Source: CAYWFU01 sp964457585
GTDB lineage: Bacteria; JACRDZ01
Assembly: GCA_964457585.1 (NCBI GenBank)
Contig: CAYWFU010000035.1
Span: 1-27,776, forward strand
Direction of reading: 5' to 3'
Length of the DNA: 27,776 nt
Position 1 is the first letter of the stretch. The number at the start of each line of letters is the position of its first letter. The notes under the pieces were generated by a model, which searched no databases, had not been told where the DNA came from, and saw only the letters and a program-made list of their open reading frames with translations. Shown in pieces: positions 1-8,189 of this stretch. The position numbers and the translations under genes were made by a program.

Positions 1-2
1 AA

Positions 3-42
3 TTTTAACAGAATTTTAATAATTATGCAATTTTAATTTTAA
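3..42 (+). promoter_or_regulatory. Possible PhoB-type operator upstream of pstS (weak)
   Basis: TTTTAA hexamers occur at 3-8, 14-19, 31-36 and 37-42; the first two are 11 bp apart, the spacing of PhoB direct repeats. The position just upstream of a phosphate-uptake operon fits. The region is so AT-rich that chance is a real alternative, and no phoB or phoR gene lies in the window. Confidence 0.2.
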
Positions 43-66
43 TGTATGAAAAATTTTAAAAATCCA

Positions 67-95
67 TTGCAAAACTACATATAATAATATATTAT
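67..95 (+). promoter_or_regulatory. Sigma70-type promoter for the pst operon
   Basis: A -35 like TTGCAA (67-72) and a -10 like TATTAT (90-95) are separated by 17 bp. Transcription would begin around 101-103, and a strong ribosome site AAGGAG (114-119) lies 6 nt before the pstS ATG at 126. The flanking sequence is AT-rich, so other -10 boxes nearby are possible. Confidence 0.5.
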
Positions 96-125
96 ATAGA
101 ACTAAAAAATTATAAGGAGATTTTC

Positions 126-929
126 ATGTTTACAGGAAAAAGTTATGTTTATATTATAATTTTAATGATTTTATTAGGTTTAATAATTGGATGCGCTAAA
201 AATACAGAAAATATCACTCTGGCAGGTTCAACAGCATTTCAACCATTTGCTGAAAAACTGGCAGAAGAATATATGAAAAAAAATCCTGATGTAAACATTA
301 ATGTTCAGGGAGGCGGATCAGGGATGGGGATTCAATCTGCTATTTCAGGAACAGCTAATATCGGGATGGCTGATCTTGTGAAACTTCCTCCTGAGACTAA
401 TGAATTAAATAAATTTGTAGTTGCAAAAGATAGTATTGTAGTAATTGTTAATTCTAAAAATACTATTGAGAATTTAACAATTGAACAAATACAAAAAATT
501 TTTTCCGGGGAAATAACTAACTGGAAAGATATTGGCGGTGAAGACAAATCTATTAATGTAATTTCACGTGAAGAAGGTTCTGGGACACGATCATCATTTG
601 AAAATATTTTAATGCCTGGAATTAAACTTTCTCCTCGCATTCTGATTCAGGATTCAAATGGAACAGTTCGAGAAAATGTATCCAGTGATATGCAGGCAAT
701 TGGATATATATCTCACGGACTTATAAATGAAAAAGTTAAAGCAATAGGTATTAATGGGATTTCTCCAACTATTGAAAATATGAAAAACGGGTCATATATA
801 TTAATTCGACCAATATATCTATTGACAAAAGGTGAAACTAAAGGATTAGCAAAAAATTATATTGATTTTGTTTTAAGCAATCAGGGACAGGAAATTATAC
901 AATCATCAGGTTTAATTCCTGTAAAATAG
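126..929 (+). CDS. pstS: Phosphate-binding lipoprotein PstS
   Basis: Extracytoplasmic phosphate receptor of the PstSCAB high-affinity uptake system. The 267-residue product begins with a short charged end and a hydrophobic stretch to residue 22, then Cys23 in a lipobox (LIIGC), so it is probably a membrane-tethered lipoprotein. Family hallmarks are the AGSTAFQPFAE segment after the lipid anchor, the GGGSGMGIQSA loop, the FSGEITNW segment and the phosphate-binding GSGTRSSFE loop. Length is typical of the shorter PstS group. The ATG at 126 has AAGGAG six bases upstream. It is the first gene of a same-strand pst operon; pstC starts 7 bp after its stop. Assignment is secure; the exact anion is inferred from the operon. 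Confidence 0.95.
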   Translation: MFTGKSYVYIIILMILLGLIIGCAKNTENITLAGSTAFQPFAEKLAEEYMKKNPDVNINVQGGGSGMGIQSAISGTANIGMADLVKLPPETNELNKFVVAKDSIVVIVNSKNTIENLTIEQIQKIFSGEITNWKDIGGEDKSINVISREEGSGTRSSFENILMPGIKLSPRILIQDSNGTVRENVSSDMQAIGYISHGLINEKVKAIGINGISPTIENMKNGSYILIRPIYLLTKGETKGLAKNYIDFVLSNQGQEIIQSSGLIPVK

Positions 930-936
930 TGATAAT

Positions 937-1785
937 ATGCTTTTAAAAGATAAAATAATAACAAAATTTATTTATCTAATAGCTTTTTCAGCAATTTCAA
1001 TCTTAATATTAATAACTATTTTTATTTTCAAAGAAGGATTACCTTTAATTATAAAAATTGGAATCCCAAATTTTATTTTCAATAAAAACTGGGCGCCAAT
1101 GCATGGTGAATATGGTATTTTTTCAATGATTATAGGTACTATTTATATTACCGGCGGTGCAATGCTTTTGGGAGTTCCTCTTGGAGTTTCCTGCGCTATT
1201 TTCTTAGTTGAATATACACCAAATACAGTTAAAAAAATTTTAAAACCGATGTTAGAACTTCTTGCTGGTATTCCCTCTGTTGTCTATGGTTTTATCGGGG
1301 TTATGGTATTAGCGCCATTAATCAGGAATTATCTGGGCGGTCCGGGTTCTTCTGTTCTAGCCGGCTCAATAATTTTAGCAATAATGATTCTACCAACTGT
1401 TGCAAGCATATCTATTGATGCTCTCCAGGCTGTTCCTAATTCATACAGAGAAGGAGCATTAGCGCTTGGAGCAACACGATGGCAAACTATTTACAAAGCA
1501 GTTTTACCAGCAGCAAGAAACGGGATAATAGCCGGAATCATTTTAGGTATGGGACGGGCAATAGGCGAAACAATGGCAGTAATAATGGTAACAGGTAATG
1601 CAGTTAATATTCCTCATTCAATCCTTGAACCTGTCAGAACTCTTACATCCAATATTGCACTGGAAATGGGATACGCTGTCGGAGATCATAAAAAAGCTCT
1701 ATTTGCCACGGGTATAATACTATTCATATTCATAATGTCTATAAATATAATTACAAATTTGACTAAATCAAGAAATAGAAGTTAA
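937..1785 (+). CDS. pstC: Phosphate ABC transporter permease PstC
   Basis: Inner-membrane permease subunit (282 aa) pairing with PstA to form the phosphate channel. About six hydrophobic segments are visible, starting at residues ~11-30. The cytoplasmic coupling (EAA) loop that docks onto the ATPase is EGALALGATRWQTIYKAVLP, followed by the conserved GRAIGETMAVIMVTGN stretch found in PstC proteins. The order pstS-pstC-pstA is the usual one. It starts 7 bp after pstS and ends 12 bp before pstA, so it is certainly co-transcribed. No anomalies were seen. Confidence 0.95.
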   Translation: MLLKDKIITKFIYLIAFSAISILILITIFIFKEGLPLIIKIGIPNFIFNKNWAPMHGEYGIFSMIIGTIYITGGAMLLGVPLGVSCAIFLVEYTPNTVKKILKPMLELLAGIPSVVYGFIGVMVLAPLIRNYLGGPGSSVLAGSIILAIMILPTVASISIDALQAVPNSYREGALALGATRWQTIYKAVLPAARNGIIAGIILGMGRAIGETMAVIMVTGNAVNIPHSILEPVRTLTSNIALEMGYAVGDHKKALFATGIILFIFIMSINIITNLTKSRNRS

Positions 1786-1797
1786 GGAGAACTTAAT

Positions 1798-2631
1798 TTG
1801 TCCAGATCAAAAATAGTTCAATCTATAGCATATTCAATTTTATTGCTAAGTACTTTATTTTCTCTTCTTATATTATTTTTTATAATTTTTTATGTTTTAA
1901 ACCATGGGGTACCTCAAATAACAAAAGAATTTCTTTTTAGTTCTCCTAAAGAGATGGGTAAATCCGGAGGTATTTTTCCGACAATTATAGGTACAATAAC
2001 AATTGCTTTAATGGCAGTAATGCTTTCTACTCCACTGGGAGTTGGAACTGCAATTTTTTTAACTGAATACACTGATGAAGGATTATTAACCAGAATTGTT
2101 CGTTTTGGAGCTGAATGTTTAGCAGGTATTCCTTCTATTATTTTTGGACTTTTCGGCTTTGTTCTTTTTGTGGAATATTTTAGATTTGGATGGTCAATTC
2201 TCTCCGGTAGCCTGACTCTGGCATTCATGATATTACCTACTATTATAAGAACAACTGAGGAAGCTATTAAAGCTGTTCCTTATACTTTAAGAGAATTAAG
2301 CTATTCTCTGGGTGCAACGAAATGGCAGACTATAAAAAAAGTAGTATTACCGGGAGCTCTGCCGGGAATTGTGACAGGTGTAATTCTTGGTATTGGACGA
2401 AGTGTCGGAGAAACAGCAGCTCTTATTTTTACTTCAGGGTTATCTTTAAAAATTCCACGGACATTATTTGATTCATCGCGAACGATGTCTATACATTTTT
2501 ATGTTTTAGCCCGCGAAGGAATTTCCATGAAAAATGCTTATGGAACAGCAGCAATACTTGTAGTTGCTATATTATTCATAAATATATTTGCTTATTGGTT
2601 AATGAATAAAGTAACATCGAAATACTCTTAA
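1798..2631 (+). CDS. pstA: Phosphate ABC transporter permease PstA
   Basis: Second membrane permease of the phosphate transporter (277 aa). The start is a TTG codon at 1798, supported by AAGGAG (1784-1789) at a suitable distance; no ATG in this frame is better placed. Hydrophobic segments begin at residue ~10. The coupling loop reads LSYSLGATKWQTIKKVVLPG and is followed by GRSVGETAALIFTSG, a PstA hallmark. It ends in TAA 5 bp before the ATG of the broken pstB1. The coupling loops of PstC and PstA are both intact, so the permease itself looks functional. Confidence 0.95.
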   Translation: MSRSKIVQSIAYSILLLSTLFSLLILFFIIFYVLNHGVPQITKEFLFSSPKEMGKSGGIFPTIIGTITIALMAVMLSTPLGVGTAIFLTEYTDEGLLTRIVRFGAECLAGIPSIIFGLFGFVLFVEYFRFGWSILSGSLTLAFMILPTIIRTTEEAIKAVPYTLRELSYSLGATKWQTIKKVVLPGALPGIVTGVILGIGRSVGETAALIFTSGLSLKIPRTLFDSSRTMSIHFYVLAREGISMKNAYGTAAILVVAILFINIFAYWLMNKVTSKYS

Positions 2632-2636
2632 AAAAT

Positions 2637-3392
2637 ATGACAAATAAAATTTCAGTTAAAAATCTTAATGTCTATATACATGAAGAAGTAGTACTCAAAA
2701 ATATAAATCTGTAAATTGCTTCTAATGGAATTCTGGCAATCATTGGCTCTGCCAGAAGCGGAAAAACAACTTTTCTCCGTTCTATAAATAGACTAAACGA
2801 TTTTAATAAAAATATTAGAAAAGAAGGTGAAATTTTATTGGATGGTGATGATATTTATTCAGATAAAATTTCCGCAGAAATATTGAGACGTAAAATCGGG
2901 ATGGTTTTTGCTATGCCAATTCCTCTACCGCGTTCTATTTATGAAAATATAGTTTATGGCCCGCGTTTAGCAGGAATAAAATCAAAAAATAAACTTGATG
3001 AATTAATAGAAAATTCATTAAAATCAGCTTTTTTATGGGATGAAGTCAAGGATAGACTGCATACTTCCGCTTTGAAGCTGTCGGGTGGACAGCAGCAGCG
3101 GTTATGCATTGCGCGTACACTTGCTCTCAATCCTGAGGTAATTCTTCTTGATGAACCATGTTCAGGATTGGATCCAATTTCAACTGCCAAAATTGAAGAA
3201 GCTATGCAAATATTAAAAAAAACATATACATTTATTATTGTAACTAATAATACAAAACAAGCAGCAAGAGTAAGTGAGCACGTAGCGTTTTTTTTAATGG
3301 GAAATTTAATTGAATATAGTCCTACTGAAAAAATATTTACAATACCAAAAGATAAAAGAACAGATGATTATATATCTGGACGGTTTGGATAA
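2637..3392 (+). pseudogene. pstB: PstB-type ATPase (PstB1) interrupted by an in-frame TAA
   Basis: ATPase subunit of the phosphate transporter. Reading from the ATG at 2637 gives 251 codons, exactly the length of the next gene, but codon 26 is TAA (2712-2714). All downstream codons are open and align with PstB. Walker A is GSARSGKTT (37-45), the signature LSGGQ is intact (148-152) and Walker B is VILLDEP. The Q-loop glutamine is alanine (position 92, in VFAMPIPLP) and the switch histidine is asparagine (204, in VTNNTKQAA). A GAA-to-TAA change would explain the stop. No ATG, GTG or TTG codon between the stop and Walker A could restart translation. It may be a real nonsense mutation or an assembly error; TAA is an ordinary stop elsewhere (pstC, pstA). 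No clear ribosome site precedes the ATG. Confidence 0.8.
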
Positions 3393-3425
3393 AAAGAAGT
3401 TTTGAATAAGGAGATGGTATGAAAG

Positions 3426-3518
3426 ATTGAGGTTGAGGTTAAGGTTGAGGAAAGATTTAAATCATTATATTGATTTTTGGTTTTATCTTTTCCTTAACCT
3501 AACCCTTAGTCTTAACCT
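3426..3518. repeat. Imperfect inverted repeat between the two pstB genes
   Basis: The left arm (3426-3456) is built of GAGGTT/AAGGTT words; the right arm (3485-3518) is made of the complementary AACCT-type words; both end in a matching AAAGAT/ATCTTT next to a 28-nt AT-rich centre. A ribosome site followed by a three-codon reading frame (ATG at 3419, then TGA) sits at the left edge, and pstB2 has its own AGGAG just after the right edge. It could fold into a hairpin in the operon mRNA. Confidence 0.7.
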
Positions 3519-3538
3519 GATTTATCATAGGAGTATTA

Positions 3539-4294
3539 ATGGCTGATCGTATTAAAGTTGAAAATTTAAATTTATATTATAACAATTTTCATGCTTTAAA
3601 AAATATAAATATTAATTTTGAAGATAAAACAATAACTGCCCTAATCGGTCCTTCTGGATGCGGGAAAAGCACGCTTTTGCGATGTTTAAACCGAATGAAT
3701 GATTTGATAGAAGGCGCAATAATTAAAGGAAATATATATCTTGATTCAATGGATATATATGATAAAAAAACTGACCTTATACAACTTAGAAAAAGAGTTG
3801 GTATGGTATTTCAAAGGCCAAATCCTTTTCCTCTGACAATTTATGAAAATGTTGCATTTGGGCTTGAAATACATGGAATAAAAAATAAAGCCCATATTGA
3901 TTCTGTTGTTAAAAAAAGTCTTCAAGATGCATGGTTATGGGAAGAACTTAAAGATAAATTATCAAAAGAGGCGTTAGCTCTTCCACTGGATCAACAGCAA
4001 AGATTATGCCTGGCAAGACTTTTAGCTGTTGAGCCTGAAGTTATTTTAATGGATGAACCATGCTCAGCCCTTGACCCTATTTCAACTATAAAAATTGAAG
4101 AATTGATATTTGAGCTTAAAAAAAAGTATTCTATTGTTATTGTAACTCATAATATGCAGCAAGCAGCACGAATTTCTGATTATTCCGGTTTTTTACTATT
4201 AGGAGAAATGATTGAATTTAATAAAACATCTTCATTGTTCACAAATCCTAAAGATAAAAAAACACAGGATTATATTACAGGTAGATTTGGTTAA
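3539..4294 (+). CDS. pstB: Phosphate ABC transporter ATPase PstB2 with altered signature motif
   Basis: Second PstB-type ATPase (251 aa). Walker A GPSGCGKST (37-45), Q-loop glutamine 92 in VFQRPNPFP, Walker B VILMDEP (168-174) and switch His204 in VTHNMQQAA are all canonical. The ABC signature, normally LSGGQ, reads LPLDQ at 148-152, although the following QQR is kept. The signature contacts the ATP bound by the partner subunit, so a homodimer of this protein would have two impaired sites. Its lesions are the mirror image of those in PstB1 just upstream, suggesting the two evolved as a heterodimer. The ATG at 3539 follows AGGAG at 3530-3534. phoU begins 24 bp downstream. Confidence 0.93.
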   Translation: MADRIKVENLNLYYNNFHALKNININFEDKTITALIGPSGCGKSTLLRCLNRMNDLIEGAIIKGNIYLDSMDIYDKKTDLIQLRKRVGMVFQRPNPFPLTIYENVAFGLEIHGIKNKAHIDSVVKKSLQDAWLWEELKDKLSKEALALPLDQQQRLCLARLLAVEPEVILMDEPCSALDPISTIKIEELIFELKKKYSIVIVTHNMQQAARISDYSGFLLLGEMIEFNKTSSLFTNPKDKKTQDYITGRFG

Positions 4295-4318
4295 TTAAGA
4301 TCAAAAAGGAGAATAATT

Positions 4319-4999
4319 ATGGAAAGATATTTTGATGAGGAACTAAAATCGTTAAGAGAAAAAATTCTATATATGGGCAGTATAATAGAAATTATGGTTA
4401 AAAGTGCCTTGAATGGATTCAAAGAACTTAAAATTGAACTATTACAGCAAGTTCTTGTGCAAGAAAATGAAATAAATCACCTGCATATAGAAATTGATGA
4501 TCTTTGTCTTAAGCTCCTGGCTTTAAGACAACCAATGGCTTTTGATTTGCGTTTTATCACTGCTGTTATGAAAATAAACAGTGAACTCGAAAGAATAGGT
4601 GATCAGGCTGTTAATATTTCACAAAATTCAATGGAATTGCTTAAACAGCCGGGTAAAAATGTATTTATTAATATTAACAGCATGATGGATATGGTAGAAA
4701 ACATGGTAAAAGAATCACTTGTAGCTCTAACAGAAAGCAACACCAGCCTAGCGCAAAAAGTATTATTAAAAGATGATGATGTAGATAATTTAAAAGCTGA
4801 AATTTTTAAGGAATTATTAGAAAAAATCAAAACTGGCAAATCAGTGGATGTTAATACTAATTTTGAGTTAATACTTATCTCTCGTAATCTTGAAAAAATT
4901 GCTGATCATACAACAAATATTTGTGAAGATGTAATTTTTATGGTATTGGGAAAAGATATTCGTCATCATCATGTAGATATTGATAATAACAAAACTTAA
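4319..4999 (+). CDS. phoU: Phosphate uptake regulator PhoU
   Basis: Cytoplasmic regulator (226 aa) that in known bacteria links PstSCAB transport to the PhoR/PhoB signalling pathway. The protein is all-helical with two related three-helix halves. The metal-site helices are seen as ELERIGDQAVNIS (about residues 90-102) and NLEKIADHTTNICED (about 190-205), both matching the PhoU E/DxxxD pattern. Its length is standard. It has AAAAGGAG before the ATG and closes the pst cluster. Its TAA stop is immediately followed by the ATG of the glycosyltransferase, so the two are probably co-transcribed. Confidence 0.93.
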   Translation: MERYFDEELKSLREKILYMGSIIEIMVKSALNGFKELKIELLQQVLVQENEINHLHIEIDDLCLKLLALRQPMAFDLRFITAVMKINSELERIGDQAVNISQNSMELLKQPGKNVFININSMMDMVENMVKESLVALTESNTSLAQKVLLKDDDVDNLKAEIFKELLEKIKTGKSVDVNTNFELILISRNLEKIADHTTNICEDVIFMVLGKDIRHHHVDIDNNKT

Positions 5000-6121
5000 A
5001 TGGATAAAAATCTTTCTATTTTACAATTTATAAATGTTAAATGGCTGAATGCTGAAGCAGATTATGGGCTTAAACTGTCCAAAAAACTTGTTGAAAGGGG
5101 CCATCGTGTATTTATCTCCGGAGTTGAAAATTCTCCTCCCATCTTAAAAGCAAGAGATTTAGGGTTATCTGTCTTTACTGCTCTCAAACTGCATCATTAT
5201 AATCCTTATTATTTATTTAAAGATTTAAATATACTTGCTGATTTTATTAAAAAAGAAAAGATACAAATCATAAATGCTCACCGATCAGAAGGTCACATTC
5301 TAGCCGCATTATACAAAAAAATTTTTAATCAAAATTTAATTATAATTCGCACCAGAGGAGATGTCCGACTGCCTAAAAATTATTTTATTAATAGATGGCT
5401 TTATAATTATACTGATAAAATAATAACTTCAGCGCATATAATGGAAAAAATGTATTTTAAAGATTTAAATATACCAGAGGAAAAAATCACTACCATTATA
5501 AATGCTATAGATATAAATAAATTCACTCCGGAAATAAGCGGTAAGGAATTTAGAGAAAGTATAAATATAAAAGATAGTGAAATTTTAGTTGGAATTGTGG
5601 GCCGGCTTTCACCCATAAAAGGACATAAATATTTTCTTGAAGCTGCATCTAAAGTACTAATTGAATTTCCTGATATAAAATTTCTGATTACCGGTGAAGA
5701 ATTCGAAGTAACTTTTACTGAACTAAAATCATATGCAGAAAAACTTGGGATTACAAATTCTGTAATTTTTTTAGTAAGACAGAAAGATGCAAAAAGTATA
5801 ATTGCTGGTATTAATATAGGAGTGGTTGCTTCTCTGGGGTCTGAAACAAATTGCAGGGTTACTCAAGAATTTATGTCAATGGGAAAACCTGTTATTGCGA
5901 CAAGTGTTGGCGTTATCCCTGAAGTAATATTAGATAATGAAAGCGGTATAATAGTGCCTCCCAAAAATTCGATCTTACTTGCAAGTGCAATAATAAATTT
6001 AATTAAAAACCCTTCATTTGCTGAAACTCTTGGGAAAAATGCTCGCATGAGAATTATAAAAGAATTTAACGATGATTTATTTGCAGAAAAAACAGAAAAA
6101 GTATATTATGATTTGCTTTAG
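5000..6121 (+). CDS. Glycosyltransferase family 4 protein
   Basis: Predicted retaining GT-B glycosyltransferase (373 aa), cytoplasmic or membrane-associated. The N-terminal acceptor half runs to about residue 180, followed by the donor-binding half starting near VGIVGRLSPIKGH. The nucleotide-sugar motif is the E-x7-E pair in SETNCRVTQEF, then MGKPVIATSVGVIPEVI, typical of GT4. The sugar and acceptor cannot be read from sequence; lipid or cell-surface glycan work is the usual role. It starts on the base following the phoU stop and has no ribosome site of its own beyond the phoU end, so translation is probably coupled. It converges on the next gene, leaving 3 bp between stops, with no visible terminator. 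Confidence 0.88.
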   Translation: MDKNLSILQFINVKWLNAEADYGLKLSKKLVERGHRVFISGVENSPPILKARDLGLSVFTALKLHHYNPYYLFKDLNILADFIKKEKIQIINAHRSEGHILAALYKKIFNQNLIIIRTRGDVRLPKNYFINRWLYNYTDKIITSAHIMEKMYFKDLNIPEEKITTIINAIDINKFTPEISGKEFRESINIKDSEILVGIVGRLSPIKGHKYFLEAASKVLIEFPDIKFLITGEEFEVTFTELKSYAEKLGITNSVIFLVRQKDAKSIIAGINIGVVASLGSETNCRVTQEFMSMGKPVIATSVGVIPEVILDNESGIIVPPKNSILLASAIINLIKNPSFAETLGKNARMRIIKEFNDDLFAEKTEKVYYDLL

Positions 6122-6124
6122 GGC

Positions 6125-6565
6125 TCATTCACAGCCCTGACCAAAACGTCTTTCCATTTTATATGCCATTTTTAAGCGGGCAATAATATCTTTATCATCC
6201 GGATTAATACGCAATTTTTGATTTAATTTAACAATTGAAAACCTTATAGCTTCTTTTAGTTCACTTCCCAGAAAATCTTTACTCCCAGCATCCATAAAAT
6301 CCGGATGATTTTTAGCAGCATAATAATATTGTTCAATAGCATTAACTATATAGCCATTTTTATTGAATTCTCTTGCATTTTTTAAATATTCATTAGCTTT
6401 TATTAATGAATTCTTTAAATCTTGATTTTTAATATCATCATGTAAAATTATTTCTTTTGAATCTATATCAACAAAATTTTTATTTATATTATTATAATAA
6501 ATATAAAAGATTAAAATTATCAAGAAAAATAATGTTATAAAACTGATACGTTCTAAAATATTCAT
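6125..6565 (-). CDS. Small membrane-anchored helical protein, function unknown
   Basis: A 146-residue protein that I do not recognise. Residues ~8-25 form one strongly hydrophobic segment with little charge before it, so it is probably an inner-membrane anchor with the rest in the periplasm or cytoplasm. The remainder is predicted helical, and the stretch AREFNKNGYIVNAIEQYYYAAKNHPDF resembles a single tetratricopeptide-like helix pair (function word only; similarity is weak). It begins 3 bp after the response regulator stop and should be on the same transcript, so it might be an output or scaffold partner of that regulator. There is no catalytic motif. Confidence 0.7.
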   Translation of the reverse strand: MNILERISFITLFFLIILIFYIYYNNINKNFVDIDSKEIILHDDIKNQDLKNSLIKANEYLKNAREFNKNGYIVNAIEQYYYAAKNHPDFMDAGSKDFLGSELKEAIRFSIVKLNQKLRINPDDKDIIARLKMAYKMERRFGQGCE

Positions 6566-6568
6566 ATA

Positions 6569-6952
6569 TTATTTCTTTAAAATATCTTCAATTTTTTTTA
6601 CTAAATCTTCTAAAGCAAAAGGTTTTTCTATAAAATCATCGGCGAGATTCTGTTGTGATTTAATTTTTTCTTTTTCATTTACTGCAGCGGTAAACATAGC
6701 TATTTTAATATGTTTGGTTTTACTATTTTCTTTAAGCTTTCTGCATACATCATGTCCATTTATATCAGGCATCCATGAATCAAGAAGAATCAAATCGGGA
6801 TTAAATTGATTTGCTTTTTCTATTCCTTCTGTCCCGCTATTTGCACATACAACATCATATTCACCATATTCTTTAAGAATTAATTTTGTAAAATCTAAAA
6901 TATCTATTTCATCATCAATAATTAATATTTTTTTCTTTATCTTTTTATCCAT
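6569..6952 (-). CDS. Single-domain response regulator (CheY-like receiver)
   Basis: A phosphoacceptor receiver domain with no output domain (127 aa from the chosen start). The acidic pair is in ILIIDDE, the phosphorylated Asp is in LILLDSWMPD, the switch Thr is in MFTAAV and the conserved Lys is in FIEKPF, so all active residues are present. The reading frame is open upstream to 6979, but the ATG at 6952-6950 has GAGG six bases before it and gives a standard receiver N-terminus. No histidine kinase is in the window. It would signal by protein-protein contact, perhaps to the small membrane protein encoded next. Confidence 0.88.
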   Translation of the reverse strand: MDKKIKKKILIIDDEIDILDFTKLILKEYGEYDVVCANSGTEGIEKANQFNPDLILLDSWMPDINGHDVCRKLKENSKTKHIKIAMFTAAVNEKEKIKSQQNLADDFIEKPFALEDLVKKIEDILKK

Positions 6953-6990
6953 AAAAAACCTCAAAAAATGATATTTCACTATCTATCTAT

Positions 6991-7019
6991 ATTCTAACTA
7001 TAAGTCTAATAAAAGTCAA
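6991..7019 (-). promoter_or_regulatory. Sigma70-type promoter for the response regulator gene pair
   Basis: On the minus strand, TTGACT (7019-7014) and TAGAAT (6996-6991) are separated by exactly 17 bp, giving a start of transcription near 6984 and a leader of about 30 nt before the ATG at 6952. This separates the regulator pair from the upstream redox operon. Confidence 0.65.
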
Positions 7020-7034
7020 ATATTTTTGTAAAAT

Positions 7035-8174
7035 TTATCTATCACTTAAAATTATTTTAGCTAATAAATTTTTTTTAAGTTCTATTGCATTGTTATTGCA
7101 TAATTCATTACAGCAAAAACACTCAATGCATTTATCATAATCAAAAATAAATTTTTTTTTAGAAAAAGTTATCGCAGCCACAGGACAATGCTTAACACAG
7201 ATTAAACATTGCTGACACTTTTCCTCAATAATATACGGTTTAATTTTTATTCTGGAATAAATATATTTTAATAATTTAGGGGGTAGTTTAAGGCTCATAC
7301 TGTAGTTTGGTTTAGAAAAATCATGGATACAAATCGAATCAATATTAACATCACCTGTATTAATATTATTAAGATCAGATATACCGATTTTTTTTTCTTC
7401 TGCTAATATTGTAGTGAGTATCTCATTAATTTTGTAACCAATTACATATGAACATACAGCATCAAGCGCAACAGCATCGGTACCGGCAAAAATATAACCT
7501 ATCTTTCTAGGATTACCTTTTGAGGGACCATCTCCTTCCATGCCATAAACAGCATCCATAATATTTAATATTGGATGAACTTTCGAAAAAATATGAACAA
7601 GTACTTTTGCAAAATCTTGAATTCGCGGAGATTGTCGATGTATATCAGCTTTACACATACCCGGTACAACTCCAAACATGTTTTTTATTGTACCGGTATA
7701 TCTTATAAGAGCATGTGTTTTTAGCTTTGGAAGATTTATTATTGCATCTGCATCGAGTGCAGCTTTAGAAATATAATAATAAGGCAGGAAATCAAAATCA
7801 GTTTTCACTTTTTCGATTCCTTCTGTCTCTAAATTAATTATTTGCCCGCCTTCCTCCATGACAGCTTTTTCAATACCAGTAATTTTTAAAATTTTTTTCA
7901 ATCCCTTAACTGCGGCACCGGGACTATCACCAACTATTGGAATTCCCCCTGCTTTCTTAACTTGTTTTATTACTGCGCGTATTATTGATGGATGAGTAGT
8001 AACGCATTCTTCAGGTGGCCTTTCAAGCAAAATATTCGGTTTGATAAGAATTTTTTTATCTTTTAAAACAAATTTATTGATTCCACCTAAAAAATTTATT
8101 GCATTCTCTATTGCATTATCTACTTCGGTTTGATTATAAGTTGAGCATTTTATAATACTAATTTTTGTTTCCAT
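7035..8174 (-). CDS. DUF362-domain protein with C-terminal 2[4Fe-4S] ferredoxin
   Basis: Iron-sulfur protein of 379 residues from the ATG at 8174. The N-terminal ~290 residues are a DUF362 domain (family recognised from ILIKPNILLERPP, VGDSPG, INLPKLKTH and IKNMFGVVPG). The C-terminal ~60 residues hold two ferredoxin motifs, CQQCLICVKHCP and CIECFCCNELCNNN. The function of DUF362 proteins is not established; electron transfer in the cytoplasm is likely. It lies directly after the assembly gap that cuts the hydE gene and is on the same strand, so it is probably the last gene of the redox operon. The frame happens to stay open through the Ns, which must not be read as a fusion. An upstream start inside the gap cannot be excluded. 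Confidence 0.82.
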   Translation of the reverse strand: METKISIIKCSTYNQTEVDNAIENAINFLGGINKFVLKDKKILIKPNILLERPPEECVTTHPSIIRAVIKQVKKAGGIPIVGDSPGAAVKGLKKILKITGIEKAVMEEGGQIINLETEGIEKVKTDFDFLPYYYISKAALDADAIINLPKLKTHALIRYTGTIKNMFGVVPGMCKADIHRQSPRIQDFAKVLVHIFSKVHPILNIMDAVYGMEGDGPSKGNPRKIGYIFAGTDAVALDAVCSYVIGYKINEILTTILAEEKKIGISDLNNINTGDVNIDSICIHDFSKPNYSMSLKLPPKLLKYIYSRIKIKPYIIEEKCQQCLICVKHCPVAAITFSKKKFIFDYDKCIECFCCNELCNNNAIELKKNLLAKIILSDR

Positions 8175-8189
8175 AAGATAGTAATCCCA

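Noticed and set aside
2637..3392. Stop-codon reassignment (TAA read as an amino acid) to explain pstB1 and the propeller gene
   Set aside because: TAA ends pstC, pstA, phoU and others at the right family lengths, so it is an ordinary stop here.
6122..6124. Bidirectional terminator between the converging glycosyltransferase and membrane-protein genes
   Set aside because: The stops are 3 bp apart and I found no GC-rich hairpin with a T-run on either strand.
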